Part shown: in pieces, positions 1-7,177 of the stretch | How positions within the stretch are numbered: position 1 is the stretch's first letter | How the letters are laid out: every line of letters begins with the position of its first letter | Source of the DNA: Synechococcus sp. J7-Johnson | Lineage (GTDB): Bacteria > Cyanobacteriota > Cyanobacteriia > PCC-6307 > Cyanobiaceae | Direction of reading: 5' to 3' | Length of the DNA: 64,000 nt | Assembly: GCF_024345795.1 (NCBI RefSeq) | Contig: NZ_JAGQBU010000004.1 | Span: 1 to 64,000, forward strand | Made by a program: the position numbers and the translations under genes | The notes under the pieces: generated by a model | Seen by the model: the letters and a program-made list of their open reading frames with translations, nothing else | The model's database searches: none | What the model was told of the DNA's origin: nothing

Positions 1-866
1 GCTCGGAACACTCTCTTCCGTTGCGGTGGTTTGGGTTTCGGGCATGGAGGGCCGCCATTCCAGCCAACCAAAACCCATGCTGACAGCCGTGCCAAGAATG
101 CTGTTGTGGAACTTTTAGGCAGCCCTGCCATGGAGGGGTGACTCGCGACCAGGCTGAGCCAGGGTGCGGCATTAGGAGCGGAGGCTGCGGCAATCGGCGC
201 GTCAGGCTGAATTGAGGGCCGGGGTTCGTCGCCTCCCCAACTCCAGGTGTTTCGAAACCAGAGGGTGGGCAGCAGATGAAGGGTGTGGGGATCGGGGCCG
301 CAGTTGGTGACGCTGAGGCGGATGAGGATGTCGTCCGGGGACTGCTTGGCGTATTCCACCTGCACGTCGCAGAAGCGATCGCCGGCGAAGATACCTGTGT
401 CCAAGAGCTCATATTCGGGCGCGTCCCGGCCCCGGCGGCCGTTCTCCGCGATCAGCTCCCCATAGGGAAAGCAGCCATTGGGGTAGCGGTACAACCCCTT
501 CATGTGGCTATGGCTGGGGGTACTGTCGCGATAGAAATAGATTTCCTTTACGTCTTCTCCATGGTTGCCCTGGGGGCCGGTCAGACCGAAGAGTCTCTCC
601 TTGAGGAAGGGGTCCAGGCCATTCCAGAGAGCGAAAGAGAAACAGAGCCGTTGGTGGTTATCGCATAGGCCCAGCAGGCCGTCCTCCCCCCAGCGGTAGG
701 CCCGCGAGCGGGCCTGATCGAACGGGAAATGGTTCCAGGCCTCGCCATCGGCGCTGTAGTCCTCCCGCACCGTTCCCCACTGGCGATCGCTGAGGTAAGG
801 GCCCCAGGGGCGCCAGCGGGCTTCACGGAGATCGTCGGCAGCCAGCCGCTGCCGTTCAGCCGACAT
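1..866 (-). CDS. Glucosidase-like protein, N-terminal part (runs off left edge, probably truncated)
   Basis: The minus frame is open from ATG at 866 to the window edge. The first ~215 residues resemble the N-terminal region of the large (~850-900 aa) bacterial glucosidases related to GH63/MGH1: 'WGTVREDYS', 'WGEDGLLG', '[14 protein letters not shown]', 'YELLDTGIF' and '[15 protein letters not shown]' are visible. After about position 210 the reading stays open but no longer looks like the family, and the expected glucosidase core does not follow. Such enzymes would act on glucosylglycerate- or trehalose-type oligosaccharides, but a ~220-residue fragment would not be catalytic. Its start codon overlaps the end of the molybdoenzyme remnant upstream. 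Family call is from recognised motifs; truncation is inference because the left flank is missing. Confidence 0.7.
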   Translation of the reverse strand, partial: MSAERQRLAADDLREARWRPWGPYLSDRQWGTVREDYSADGEAWNHFPFDQARSRAYRWGEDGLLGLCDNHQRLCFSFALWNGLDPFLKERLFGLTGPQGNHGEDVKEIYFYRDSTPSHSHMKGLYRYPNGCFPYGELIAENGRRGRDAPEYELLDTGIFAGDRFCDVQVEYAKQSPDDILIRLSVTNCGPDPHTLHLLPTLWFRNTWSWGGDEPRPSIQPDAPIAAASAPNAAPWLSLVASHPSMAGLPKSSTTAFLARLSAWVLVGWNGGPPCPKPKPPQRKRVFR

Positions 867-1150
867 GGTCTGCCACCACCTGGCCCCGCAGACCCGAGCG
901 CTTCAGATCGGCGGGGTTCATCAGGATCTTGTCGCGATGGGGCTTACCCCGTAAATCTTCGCCTCTTTGTACACGACTTCGCCGTGTTGGGAGTAGCTGC
1001 GAGCCGTGATCAACGCCAGCTCCGGAAGGGTATGGGTTTGGGGAACGTCGGCACGCTGAACAGCGGGCCCTGCTCGCTGAATTCCCGCTTCGTTTCATCG
1101 ATCGTGGCAATCGAGCCGTAGCCCGGCGCGGTGCGGGCGATCACCGGCCA
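860..1150 (-). pseudogene. Remnant of a formate-dehydrogenase-like molybdopterin oxidoreductase (C-terminal region, frameshifted)
   Basis: Three consecutive minus-strand frames give one continuous resemblance to the C-terminal part of FdhF/YdeP-type molybdopterin oxidoreductases. Frame one (about 1150-1034) reads 'IARTAPGYGSIATIDETKRE', frame two (about 1033-965) 'LALITARSYSQHGEVVYKEA', and frame three (963-858) '[20 protein letters not shown]'. Reading them as one protein needs two frameshifts within about 75 bp, and the rest of the ~750-residue enzyme is absent, so the piece cannot be functional. It ends in a stop that overlaps the glucosidase start and lies head-to-head with msrA. It probably marks an old deletion or rearrangement junction. 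Confidence 0.65.
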
Positions 1151-1211
1151 AGAATTCCCCATCCAATCAGCGCGTTCACCGGTATCTCTTGCATCACACC
1201 ACGAACCTGCC

Positions 1212-1853
1212 ATGCGTTCGCGCTACCTCTCTCCGCTGTTGGCCCTCGGCCTGCTGCTGCTGGCACCAGCCCAGGCCACCGCAGGGCCAGCGGCGACCCG
1301 GTCGGCGACACCGCCGGCACCCCTGCAAACCGCCGTGCTGGCGGGGGGCTGCTTCTGGGGGGTGGAGGGCGTGTTCGAGCACGTCAAGGGCGTGCGCGAG
1401 GTGGTCTCCGGCTACGCCGGAGGCAGCCGCTCGGAGGCCAGCTACGACACGGTCAGCAGCGGCCGAACCGGCCATGCCGAGGCGGTTCGGATCCGCTTCG
1501 ATCCCCGAAGGGTTTCCTACGGTCAATTGCTGACGATCTACTTCAAGGTCGCCCACGATCCGACCCAGCTCAACCGCCAGGGTCCCGACCAGGGCCCCCA
1601 GTACCGCTCGGCGATCTTCACCGCCAACCCGGAGCAACGACGCACCGCCCTCGAGACGATCAACCAGCTCAGCCGCGCCCGCCGCTTCCCGCAGCCGATC
1701 GTCACCCAGGTGGTGCCCCTGCAGGCCTTCTACCCCGCCGAGGCCTACCACCAGAACTTCATGGCACGGAACCCCCTCCACCCCTACATCGTGGTCCACG
1801 ACCAGCCGAAGCTGGCGCGGCTGCGGGCCCTGTACCCGGCGATGGCCCTCTGA
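1212..1853 (+). CDS. msrA: Exported peptide-methionine (S)-S-oxide reductase MsrA
   Basis: MsrA reduces the S-epimer of methionine sulfoxide in proteins. The family motif GCFWG is at residues 46-50 (catalytic Cys47), followed by 'GYAGG' and a downstream 'YHQNF'. From ATG 1212 the 213-aa product begins with a hydrophobic segment (residues ~5-24) ending in an Ala-rich cleavage-like site, so it is predicted to be exported to the periplasm or thylakoid lumen. There is no second cysteine, so no internal resolving Cys. An upstream in-frame ATG at 1131 would bury the signal peptide and overlaps the pseudogene, so I prefer 1212. The next gene starts 1 nt after its stop, which suggests co-transcription with the cytochrome b and molybdoenzyme genes. 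Confidence 0.93.
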   Translation: MRSRYLSPLLALGLLLLAPAQATAGPAATRSATPPAPLQTAVLAGGCFWGVEGVFEHVKGVREVVSGYAGGSRSEASYDTVSSGRTGHAEAVRIRFDPRRVSYGQLLTIYFKVAHDPTQLNRQGPDQGPQYRSAIFTANPEQRRTALETINQLSRARRFPQPIVTQVVPLQAFYPAEAYHQNFMARNPLHPYIVVHDQPKLARLRALYPAMAL

Positions 1854-1854
1854 G

Positions 1855-2460
1855 ATGGCCCACACGTCCGCCCGCCAGCCCCACCACCCGCTCTGGACCC
1901 GGGCCTTCCACGGCTTCAACCTGGTGGTGCTGTTGGTGATGGCCGCCAGCGGCCTGCAGATCTACAACGCCAACCCGGTCTTCGGGGGCCGGGGCGGAGC
2001 CGTCGTGCCGGAGTTGTTCACCCTCGGCGGCTGGCTGGCGGGCGGCCGCGACTGGCACTTTGGCTTCATGGGCCTCTACGCCCTCAACCTGGGTCTCTGG
2101 CTGGCCCTGCTGGTCCAGCGTCGCCGCCGGCGCCTGGGGGAACTCGGCGATCTCACCGCTCTGAAGGCCAGCGCCAGTGCGCCACGGCGGCGGCTCTCGG
2201 CCCACCGGATCGTCTACACCCTGATGCTGATCGTGCTGGCCTTCAGCCTGATCAGTGGTCTGGCGATGTACAAACCGGCTCAGTTCTGGTGGCTCACCAG
2301 CCTGTTCGCCCTCGCTGAACCGCTCGGGGTGACCAGCTGGCAGATGCTGCGGGTGAGCCACCTGGCCACGATTCCAGCGATGGTGCTGCTGGTGCTGGCG
2401 CACGTGGTGTTGAGCTGGCGTGTCGGGGGCCTGCGCCTGCTGCGGGCCATGACCCTGTGA
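1855..2460 (+). CDS. Membrane cytochrome b (b561/thiosulfate-reductase gamma-like), partner of molybdoenzyme
   Basis: This 201-aa protein has four hydrophobic segments (about residues 17-37, 66-88, 118-140 and 165-190). Histidines sit in or near them (His19, the 'DWHFGF' His, 'SAHRIVY', 'RVSHLAT', 'LAHVVL'), as expected for a di-heme cytochrome b561/YedZ-like anchor. It would carry electrons from the membrane pool to the periplasmic molybdoenzyme encoded next. It starts 1 nt after msrA, and its stop overlaps the next start (GTGA), a sign of translational coupling. It is a four-helix type rather than the six-helix MsrQ, so 'MsrQ' is not assigned. Heme binding and partner are inference. Confidence 0.75.
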   Translation: MAHTSARQPHHPLWTRAFHGFNLVVLLVMAASGLQIYNANPVFGGRGGAVVPELFTLGGWLAGGRDWHFGFMGLYALNLGLWLALLVQRRRRRLGELGDLTALKASASAPRRRLSAHRIVYTLMLIVLAFSLISGLAMYKPAQFWWLTSLFALAEPLGVTSWQMLRVSHLATIPAMVLLVLAHVVLSWRVGGLRLLRAMTL

Positions 2461-3146
2461 ACCGGCGTCAGCTCCTCGGCCTGGGCCTCGGGGGCAGCTC
2501 CTCCCTCTTTTTGGGGGGCTGCGCCCTGAACGGCCTCAGCGCGGCGGTGGGCGACGCCACCCAGCCCCTAAACGAGCGCATCGAAGCCCTGCTCCAGGGC
2601 CAGGGGAAGGTGCCCGAATTCAGGCCCGATAAGGTGGAGCCCGCCGCGCTGCTGGTGAACAGCTTCAACGGCGTGCCGCGCCTTGATCCAGAGCGCTACC
2701 GCCTCCAGGTGAAGGGACTGGTGGGCCGTCCCCTGAGCCTCGATCTGGGGGCCCTCGCCGCCCTGCCCCAGCACACCTGCGTCATGCGCCATGTCTGCGT
2801 GGAGGGCTGGGCGGCGGTGGTGGCCTGGTCGGGGGTGCGGCTGGCGGATGTGCTGCGGCTGGCGCAGCTTTCGCCCCTGGGCGGCTACCTACTGATTGAC
2901 TCCGCAGACAGCTACTTCGAGAGCTGGGATCTGGCCTCGGCCCTGCACCCCCAGACCCTCCTGGCCACCCACATGAACGGGGCGCCCTTGCCGGCAGCGA
3001 ACGGCGCCCCGGTGCGCCTGACCGCGCCGATCAAGCTGGGCTACAAGCAGAGCAAATGGGTCACCGGCCTGCGGGTGACCGCGCAGCTGGGAGAGCGGCG
3101 CGGCACCTGGGAAGACCAGGGCTACGAGTGGTTCGCCGGGCTCTGA
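2457..3146 (+). CDS. Sulfite-oxidase-fold molybdopterin oxidoreductase (MsrP/YedY-like), exported
   Basis: A 229-aa molybdoenzyme of the sulfite oxidase superfamily. The molybdenum-ligating loop 'MRHVCVEGW' is at residues 110-118 (Cys114), and a conserved basic stretch 'KLGYKQSKW' is at 193-201. The N-terminus has a twin-arginine-like 'NRRQLLGLG' and then 'LGGC' at residues 19-22, so it looks like a Tat-exported protein that may be lipidated at Cys22. The GTG start at 2457 lies in the last codons of the cytochrome b gene. Its neighbours suggest a three-part system repairing oxidised methionine or reducing another S-/N-oxide outside the cytoplasm. It is shorter than E. coli MsrP, so the substrate is uncertain. 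Confidence 0.85.
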   Translation: MNRRQLLGLGLGGSSSLFLGGCALNGLSAAVGDATQPLNERIEALLQGQGKVPEFRPDKVEPAALLVNSFNGVPRLDPERYRLQVKGLVGRPLSLDLGALAALPQHTCVMRHVCVEGWAAVVAWSGVRLADVLRLAQLSPLGGYLLIDSADSYFESWDLASALHPQTLLATHMNGAPLPAANGAPVRLTAPIKLGYKQSKWVTGLRVTAQLGERRGTWEDQGYEWFAGL

Positions 3147-3470
3147 GCTGCCTCAGCGGCGGAACGCAGCAGCAATAACCTTTCGATTGGCACCCCAGGG
3201 ATTTTCGGTCGGCAACCCCCAGGATCCAGACCCCCGGATGCCCACCCAGCCGATCCCAGGAGCTGCGCCCCAAGGTCAAATCCGCCCAGACACAGCCTGG
3301 TCATGGCCAGGAAGAACAGGGGCCAGGGCATGCGCATCACCATCGAACACTGGCTGGCGCCAGAGCCGTTGCCAGAGGGTGTGCTGAACACCCAGGGACT
3401 GCCAATGGCGGCGGCGGGCCGACTGGGCCGAAGATCGGCCGGCCAGGGTTTCGAAGGGCACAATGAATCC
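3147..3470. other. Convergent intergenic region, no confident gene
   Basis: This 324-bp stretch lies between the converging molybdoenzyme and DUF4079 genes. Short open frames exist on both strands, but none has a recognisable motif, a ribosome-binding site or neighbour-like codon use. I saw no strong hairpin followed by a T-run and no tRNA-like arm. A minus frame with a hydrophobic start near 3330 was considered and not called. Confidence 0.5.
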
Positions 3471-4181
3471 TCAGGGAGTGGACGAAGGCGCGGGCGGCGG
3501 ACAGCGCTGGGCCTGGAAATCACAGGCATCGAGCGCAGGCTTCTGCCAGCTGAGCGGTATCTCGAGCAGATCCTGGGGTCCGCTGATCCCCTGGGCCAGG
3601 AAGATCAGGACTGCCAGCGCGTTGGCGCTGACGTGCAACCGCCGCCAGCGCAGGTGCTTGTGGATCTCGGGGCGGCAGGCCACCGAGAACAGCATCAGGC
3701 CGGTGAGACCAACCCCGCCCCAGAAGTGCGACTGCCAGAAGGCCGGATCGAGGGGGTTGTCGCTGAGCCGGAACACCTCCGGCTGCAGCCCCAGGCCGAT
3801 CACACCGGCCCAGCAGAGCAGGGCAATGCTGGCCCGATAGGGGGGTTGCTTCACCCGCCAGAGGGCCGCCAGGGCGACCCCGGATCCGATCAGCACCATC
3901 ACCATCAGCGCCAGCCGCGAGCTTCCCCCCTCAAAGGATGAGAGGGGATGCTTGGTGGCGATCACCACCGCCTCGGCCAGCAGCACGATCGCCACCACCG
4001 AGCCCGCCAGCCACTTGCCGAGATCAGCATGATCACGGCCCACCGTGGGCGGGTGCTTGGCCTGGGTGAGGCGGCGGTCCCGCGTCTGCTGCGCCAGCCG
4101 CAGCACCATGCCCAGCAGGGGATAGACAAGCACCACCGCCAGGGCCGGGTGAAGCAGCCAAAGCCAATCGACGGATTGCAT
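3471..4181 (-). CDS. DUF4079 family membrane protein (cytochrome b561-like)
   Basis: A 236-aa integral membrane protein with about six hydrophobic segments, conserved in cyanobacteria as DUF4079. It begins 'DWLWLLHPALAVVLVYPLLG'. Membrane-associated histidines ('LLHPA', 'SHFWGG', 'RRLHVSANALAV') fit the proposed cytochrome b561-like fold. The C-terminal ~30 residues are polar, with two cysteines. Its start is 3 nt downstream of the DM13 gene stop, so the two should be one transcript. DUF4079 plus DM13 suggests a membrane/periplasm electron-transfer pair; the actual reaction is unknown. Confidence 0.75.
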   Translation of the reverse strand: MQSVDWLWLLHPALAVVLVYPLLGMVLRLAQQTRDRRLTQAKHPPTVGRDHADLGKWLAGSVVAIVLLAEAVVIATKHPLSSFEGGSSRLALMVMVLIGSGVALAALWRVKQPPYRASIALLCWAGVIGLGLQPEVFRLSDNPLDPAFWQSHFWGGVGLTGLMLFSVACRPEIHKHLRWRRLHVSANALAVLIFLAQGISGPQDLLEIPLSWQKPALDACDFQAQRCPPPAPSSTP

Positions 4182-4184
4182 GGC

Positions 4185-4658
4185 TCAGGGCTTCAGGGGG
4201 GCCCAGGCCATCGTGGCGTTGAATTTCTTGCACCAGATCAGCACCGAACCCTGCTTGCTCAGGTCGATCGAGGCGGGAATCACATAGCTCTGGGCACCCG
4301 AGGCGGATTTCAACGAGGCGAGGATCGTGTAGGAGCCAGCCTTGAGGGGGTAGCCAGGGGCCTTAGTGCTCACCAGAGGGGTGGCCGACGGGCTGAAGAT
4401 CACCTTCAGGTCGGGAGCCATGTCGTTGGTCTTGAAATCACTGCTGAGAACAAGCATCTGCTTGCCACCTTCCTTCTTGACCATGAAGCTGCCGCTGACG
4501 GGCGCTTCGGCCTTGCGGAAGCTGTGCTTAACCATGGCGCCCGCTGGAGCCATCATTTTGTCCTCTTTCATCATGCTCTGCGCATGAACGGGCACAGCGG
4601 AACCGCCGAGCAGGGCCAGGGCCAGGGTGCCGACCAGGGTTGTCTTGAGAGCCATCAT
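4185..4658 (-). CDS. Exported DM13-domain protein
   Basis: From ATG 4658 (or the adjacent ATG 4655) the product is about 157 aa with a clear signal peptide ('LVGTLALALLGGSAVPVHA', cleavage around residue 21). A Met/Lys-rich linker follows, and then a single DM13-like beta-sandwich domain ('SGSFMVKKEG', 'LVLSSDFKTNDMAPDLKVIF', ending 'VLIWCKKFNATMAWAPL'). The near-terminal Cys in 'IWCKKF' is a DM13 hallmark. DM13 is proposed to be a periplasmic redox or heme-associated domain. The gene lies just upstream of DUF4079 and diverges from the DMT/sigma-factor operon across a ~75-bp gap. Confidence 0.8.
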   Translation of the reverse strand: MMALKTTLVGTLALALLGGSAVPVHAQSMMKEDKMMAPAGAMVKHSFRKAEAPVSGSFMVKKEGGKQMLVLSSDFKTNDMAPDLKVIFSPSATPLVSTKAPGYPLKAGSYTILASLKSASGAQSYVIPASIDLSKQGSVLIWCKKFNATMAWAPLKP

Positions 4659-4732
4659 GACGAATGCGGAAAGAGTGGGGAAGCCAAGGCCATGAACCGA
4701 AGCGGCATGGTCCTCAGACTCTCCCTGTACCG

Positions 4733-5716
4733 ATGAGCGCACCGATCGGATTGGTGCTGAGGGATCCTGGTTGGCGGCGAGGTATTCCCCTTGGGCTCTA
4801 CGTGTTGCTCAAGGGTCTTGATGCCACGGTGCTCAAAGCACTGCAGACCTATGGAGCCGCCCACACGGTGAACGGTGAAAACCCGATCAGCTTCTGCAAC
4901 GTGTTTTTCGTGGCCCAGCTGGTGATCGGACTGGCCTCCCTGATCCCAGGCCGGGCCTCGATCCAGCCAGGGATAGCACTGTTGAACCGGGCGGACCGAA
5001 AGCTGCTGTTCATCGATGCCGGCCTGGGGCTGTTCATCGGCCCGATCGCCTACTACTTCGCCCTCGAATCCCTGTCGGTGATCAGCCAGACCCTGCTGTT
5101 CGCCCTGGTTCTACCGGTCTCAGCCCTGCTGGCCCGCCAGTTTCTTGCTGAAACCCTGCCGCGGGGTTTCTGGCTCAGTCTCAGCCTGATCGCCACTGGG
5201 CTGTTGCTGCCAGGGGCGGCGATGGCGGCGGCGGGTGGGCACGGCGATCAGCTGAGCGGTTATTGCTGGGCCCTGGTGGGAGTGCTGGCCTTCGGCTCCA
5301 CCGCGGTGACCGGCCGCAGCATCGCAACCCGGCACTGGCCGGCCGTGGTCACGGTGGGCATTCCCTCAACGATCTCTGCGCTGCTGTTCGGAATCATCGC
5401 TCTGGTGCTGTTCGGACCCGGACACTTCCACCTGCTCAACCTGCGCTGGGTCGTCGGCGTGATCCTGATCTACGGCCTGACCCTGTCCCTGGGAAGCACT
5501 GTGGCCCTGGGACTGGCTTACCGCCAGAACAATGTGGCGACCGTGTCGATCTGGGGCTCACTGACGATCGTGGTGGCGATCGCCAGCGCCTCACTGTTTC
5601 TGGGGGAGCCACTGGGCATGGCCACCGTGGCGGGGGTGGCGTTCCTGCTGGCGGGAATCATGGTCAGCCACCGCTCCAACCAATCCGATCGGATCCTTCG
5701 CCGGTATGTCTCCTGA
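4733..5716 (+). CDS. EamA/DMT-superfamily transporter
   Basis: A 327-aa polytopic protein with about ten hydrophobic segments arranged as two EamA-like halves, as in drug/metabolite exporters. The second half ends 'SASLFLGEPLGMATVAGVAF', the typical last-helix-pair signature. Upstream starts in the same frame (from 4664) would add a polar, non-conserved stretch overlapping the opposite-strand DM13 start, so ATG 4733 is chosen. The sigma-factor gene starts inside its last codons (5706), so they are likely co-transcribed. Substrate cannot be read from the sequence. Confidence 0.82.
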   Translation: MSAPIGLVLRDPGWRRGIPLGLYVLLKGLDATVLKALQTYGAAHTVNGENPISFCNVFFVAQLVIGLASLIPGRASIQPGIALLNRADRKLLFIDAGLGLFIGPIAYYFALESLSVISQTLLFALVLPVSALLARQFLAETLPRGFWLSLSLIATGLLLPGAAMAAAGGHGDQLSGYCWALVGVLAFGSTAVTGRSIATRHWPAVVTVGIPSTISALLFGIIALVLFGPGHFHLLNLRWVVGVILIYGLTLSLGSTVALGLAYRQNNVATVSIWGSLTIVVAIASASLFLGEPLGMATVAGVAFLLAGIMVSHRSNQSDRILRRYVS

Positions 5717-6323
5717 CGATGCCGCAGCGACTGCCCGCATGGGAGTCCAACCATCCATGGCTGATTCTCCGATCCGGGCAGCGTTGGATAAGGCGCTGAT
5801 GGCACACCAGCCACCCCATGACGATCTGGCCGGCCTCTATGACGCCTGCTCAGGGCCGGTGTATCGCCTGGCCCTGCGGCTTTGCTGCTCAAGCCAGGAG
5901 GCGGAAGATCTCTGTCACGACGTCTTTCTGCGCTACTGGCAACAGGACCGCTACGAACCTACCCGCGGACCGGTGCTGGCCTATCTGTTGTTGTTGACCC
6001 GCTCGATGGCAATCAACCGGATCAACCAGCGCAAGAACCGCTGGCAGCTGCTGCAACGCTGGTCACAGCAGTTGTTCCCCCGTGCTGGGCCCGGCCCCCA
6101 GGCCAGTGCAGAGGCCGAAGATCTGGCCGGAAGGGTTCGCACGGCCCTCGCGGCGATTCCGACCAATCAACGCGAGGTACTGGAGATGGCTTACTACGAA
6201 GGCCTGAGCCAGTCGGCCATCGCCGAGCGGTTGCAACAGCCCCTCGGCACCGTCAAGACCCGCTCCCGACAGGGCCTGATCCGCCTGCGGGAGCTGCTGA
6301 TCGATTTCCGGAGCACCCCATGA
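5706..6323 (+). CDS. ECF-type RNA polymerase sigma factor (SigG-like)
   Basis: A 205-aa sigma-70 family protein with region 2 ('YRLALRLCCSSQEAEDLCHD', 'VFLRYWQ', 'LLTRSMAINRI') and region 4 ('IPTNQREVLEMAYYEGLSQ', 'AIAERLQQPLGTVKTRSRQG'), and no regions 1 or 3, which is the ECF layout. It overlaps the DMT gene by 11 bp and overlaps the anti-sigma gene by ATGA. An internal ATG at 5757 is an alternative start. It resembles the cyanobacterial SigG/anti-sigma pair. I infer that it controls an envelope or oxidative-stress response, possibly including neighbouring DM13/DUF4079 or MsrA genes. Confidence 0.88.
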   Translation: MSPDDAAATARMGVQPSMADSPIRAALDKALMAHQPPHDDLAGLYDACSGPVYRLALRLCCSSQEAEDLCHDVFLRYWQQDRYEPTRGPVLAYLLLLTRSMAINRINQRKNRWQLLQRWSQQLFPRAGPGPQASAEAEDLAGRVRTALAAIPTNQREVLEMAYYEGLSQSAIAERLQQPLGTVKTRSRQGLIRLRELLIDFRSTP

Positions 6324-7060
6324 ACCCCCACCCCCACGACAGCAACCCGGAGAGCTCAAGCGACGCCCTTTTGGCTGGCCATGCCCTCGGTGACCTGGAT
6401 GCAGCCGAACGGGAGCAGCTCTCGTCATTGCTGCTTCGCAGGCCTGAGTTGCGCGATCGCCTCGGCGAATTCCAGACCACCCTGGAACTGCTCCCCCTGG
6501 CCTTGCCGGCGGCGACGCCACCGCTGCGCCTCCGCCGCCGGCTGCTGGAGCAGCGGGATCAGCAGCCAAGCCCGGCCAGGCCCTTCGTCTGGGGGATCAC
6601 AGCCCTGCTGGGCGTCGCCGTGATCGGCCTTGGCCTCGTGCAGCAGCAGACCAGCCGGCAACTGGCCCAGCTTCAGAACCAACTCAGCAGCCAGGCTCAG
6701 GGTGAGATCCGCTCAGCCTGGCCAAGCAGCGCCACCGCGCCGAGGCGCCTGCCGCTGGAAACCACCACCGCCGGCCTCCCGACGAACGGGGAGGTGATGG
6801 TGACGGGCAACCCGACCCACAACGTGCTGATGTTGAACAATCTGCCGCCAGCCCCACCCCGACACTTCTATCGGCTCTGGGCCAGGGTTGATGGCGAGCT
6901 TATGGGCTGCGTCTCCTTCGTGCCCACTGAGCAGGGCCATGTGGCGATGTTGATCCCACCAATGCCCACCAGCCTGGCCACCAGCGTGAGCGTGAGCCTG
7001 GAAACCGATCCGATCGGCCGTTCGCCCAGCGGGCCGATGCTGCTCAGCAGCAGCCTCTGA
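6320..7060 (+). CDS. Membrane anti-sigma factor (RskA-like)
   Basis: A 246-aa single-pass protein. The N-terminal ~70 residues ('ALLAGHALGDLDAAEREQL', 'RPELRDRLGEFQTTLELL') resemble the anti-sigma domain that sequesters ECF factors. One membrane helix is at about residues 93-110 ('FVWGITALLGVAVIGLGLV'), and the C-terminal part ('HNVLMLNNLPPAPPRHFYRL') is an RskA-type exported sensor domain. No HxxxCxxC zinc motif is present, so it is not a ZAS-type redox anti-sigma. Translational coupling to the sigma gene (ATGA overlap) supports the pairing. Confidence 0.85.
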   Translation: MNPHPHDSNPESSSDALLAGHALGDLDAAEREQLSSLLLRRPELRDRLGEFQTTLELLPLALPAATPPLRLRRRLLEQRDQQPSPARPFVWGITALLGVAVIGLGLVQQQTSRQLAQLQNQLSSQAQGEIRSAWPSSATAPRRLPLETTTAGLPTNGEVMVTGNPTHNVLMLNNLPPAPPRHFYRLWARVDGELMGCVSFVPTEQGHVAMLIPPMPTSLATSVSVSLETDPIGRSPSGPMLLSSSL

Positions 7061-7177
7061 AGCGAGCCTGGCTCAGGCCAGCGCGCCCGTGGTTCGGTCA
7101 CCCCTCCTCCGGAGCCCTTGATCAGCTCTACAGCCTTTCACTAGGGTCGACAGGACAAGATTCATTCTTCATTTGCC

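Noticed and set aside
276-668. 130-codon plus-strand frame opposite the glucosidase fragment
   Set aside because: It is antisense to a recognisable glucosidase N-terminus and has no family resemblance of its own.
3188-3529. Minus-strand open frame with a hydrophobic start near 3330
   Set aside because: No recognisable family, no ribosome-binding site, and it overlaps the ends of two convergent genes; the hydrophobic run may be a chance product of GC-rich sequence.
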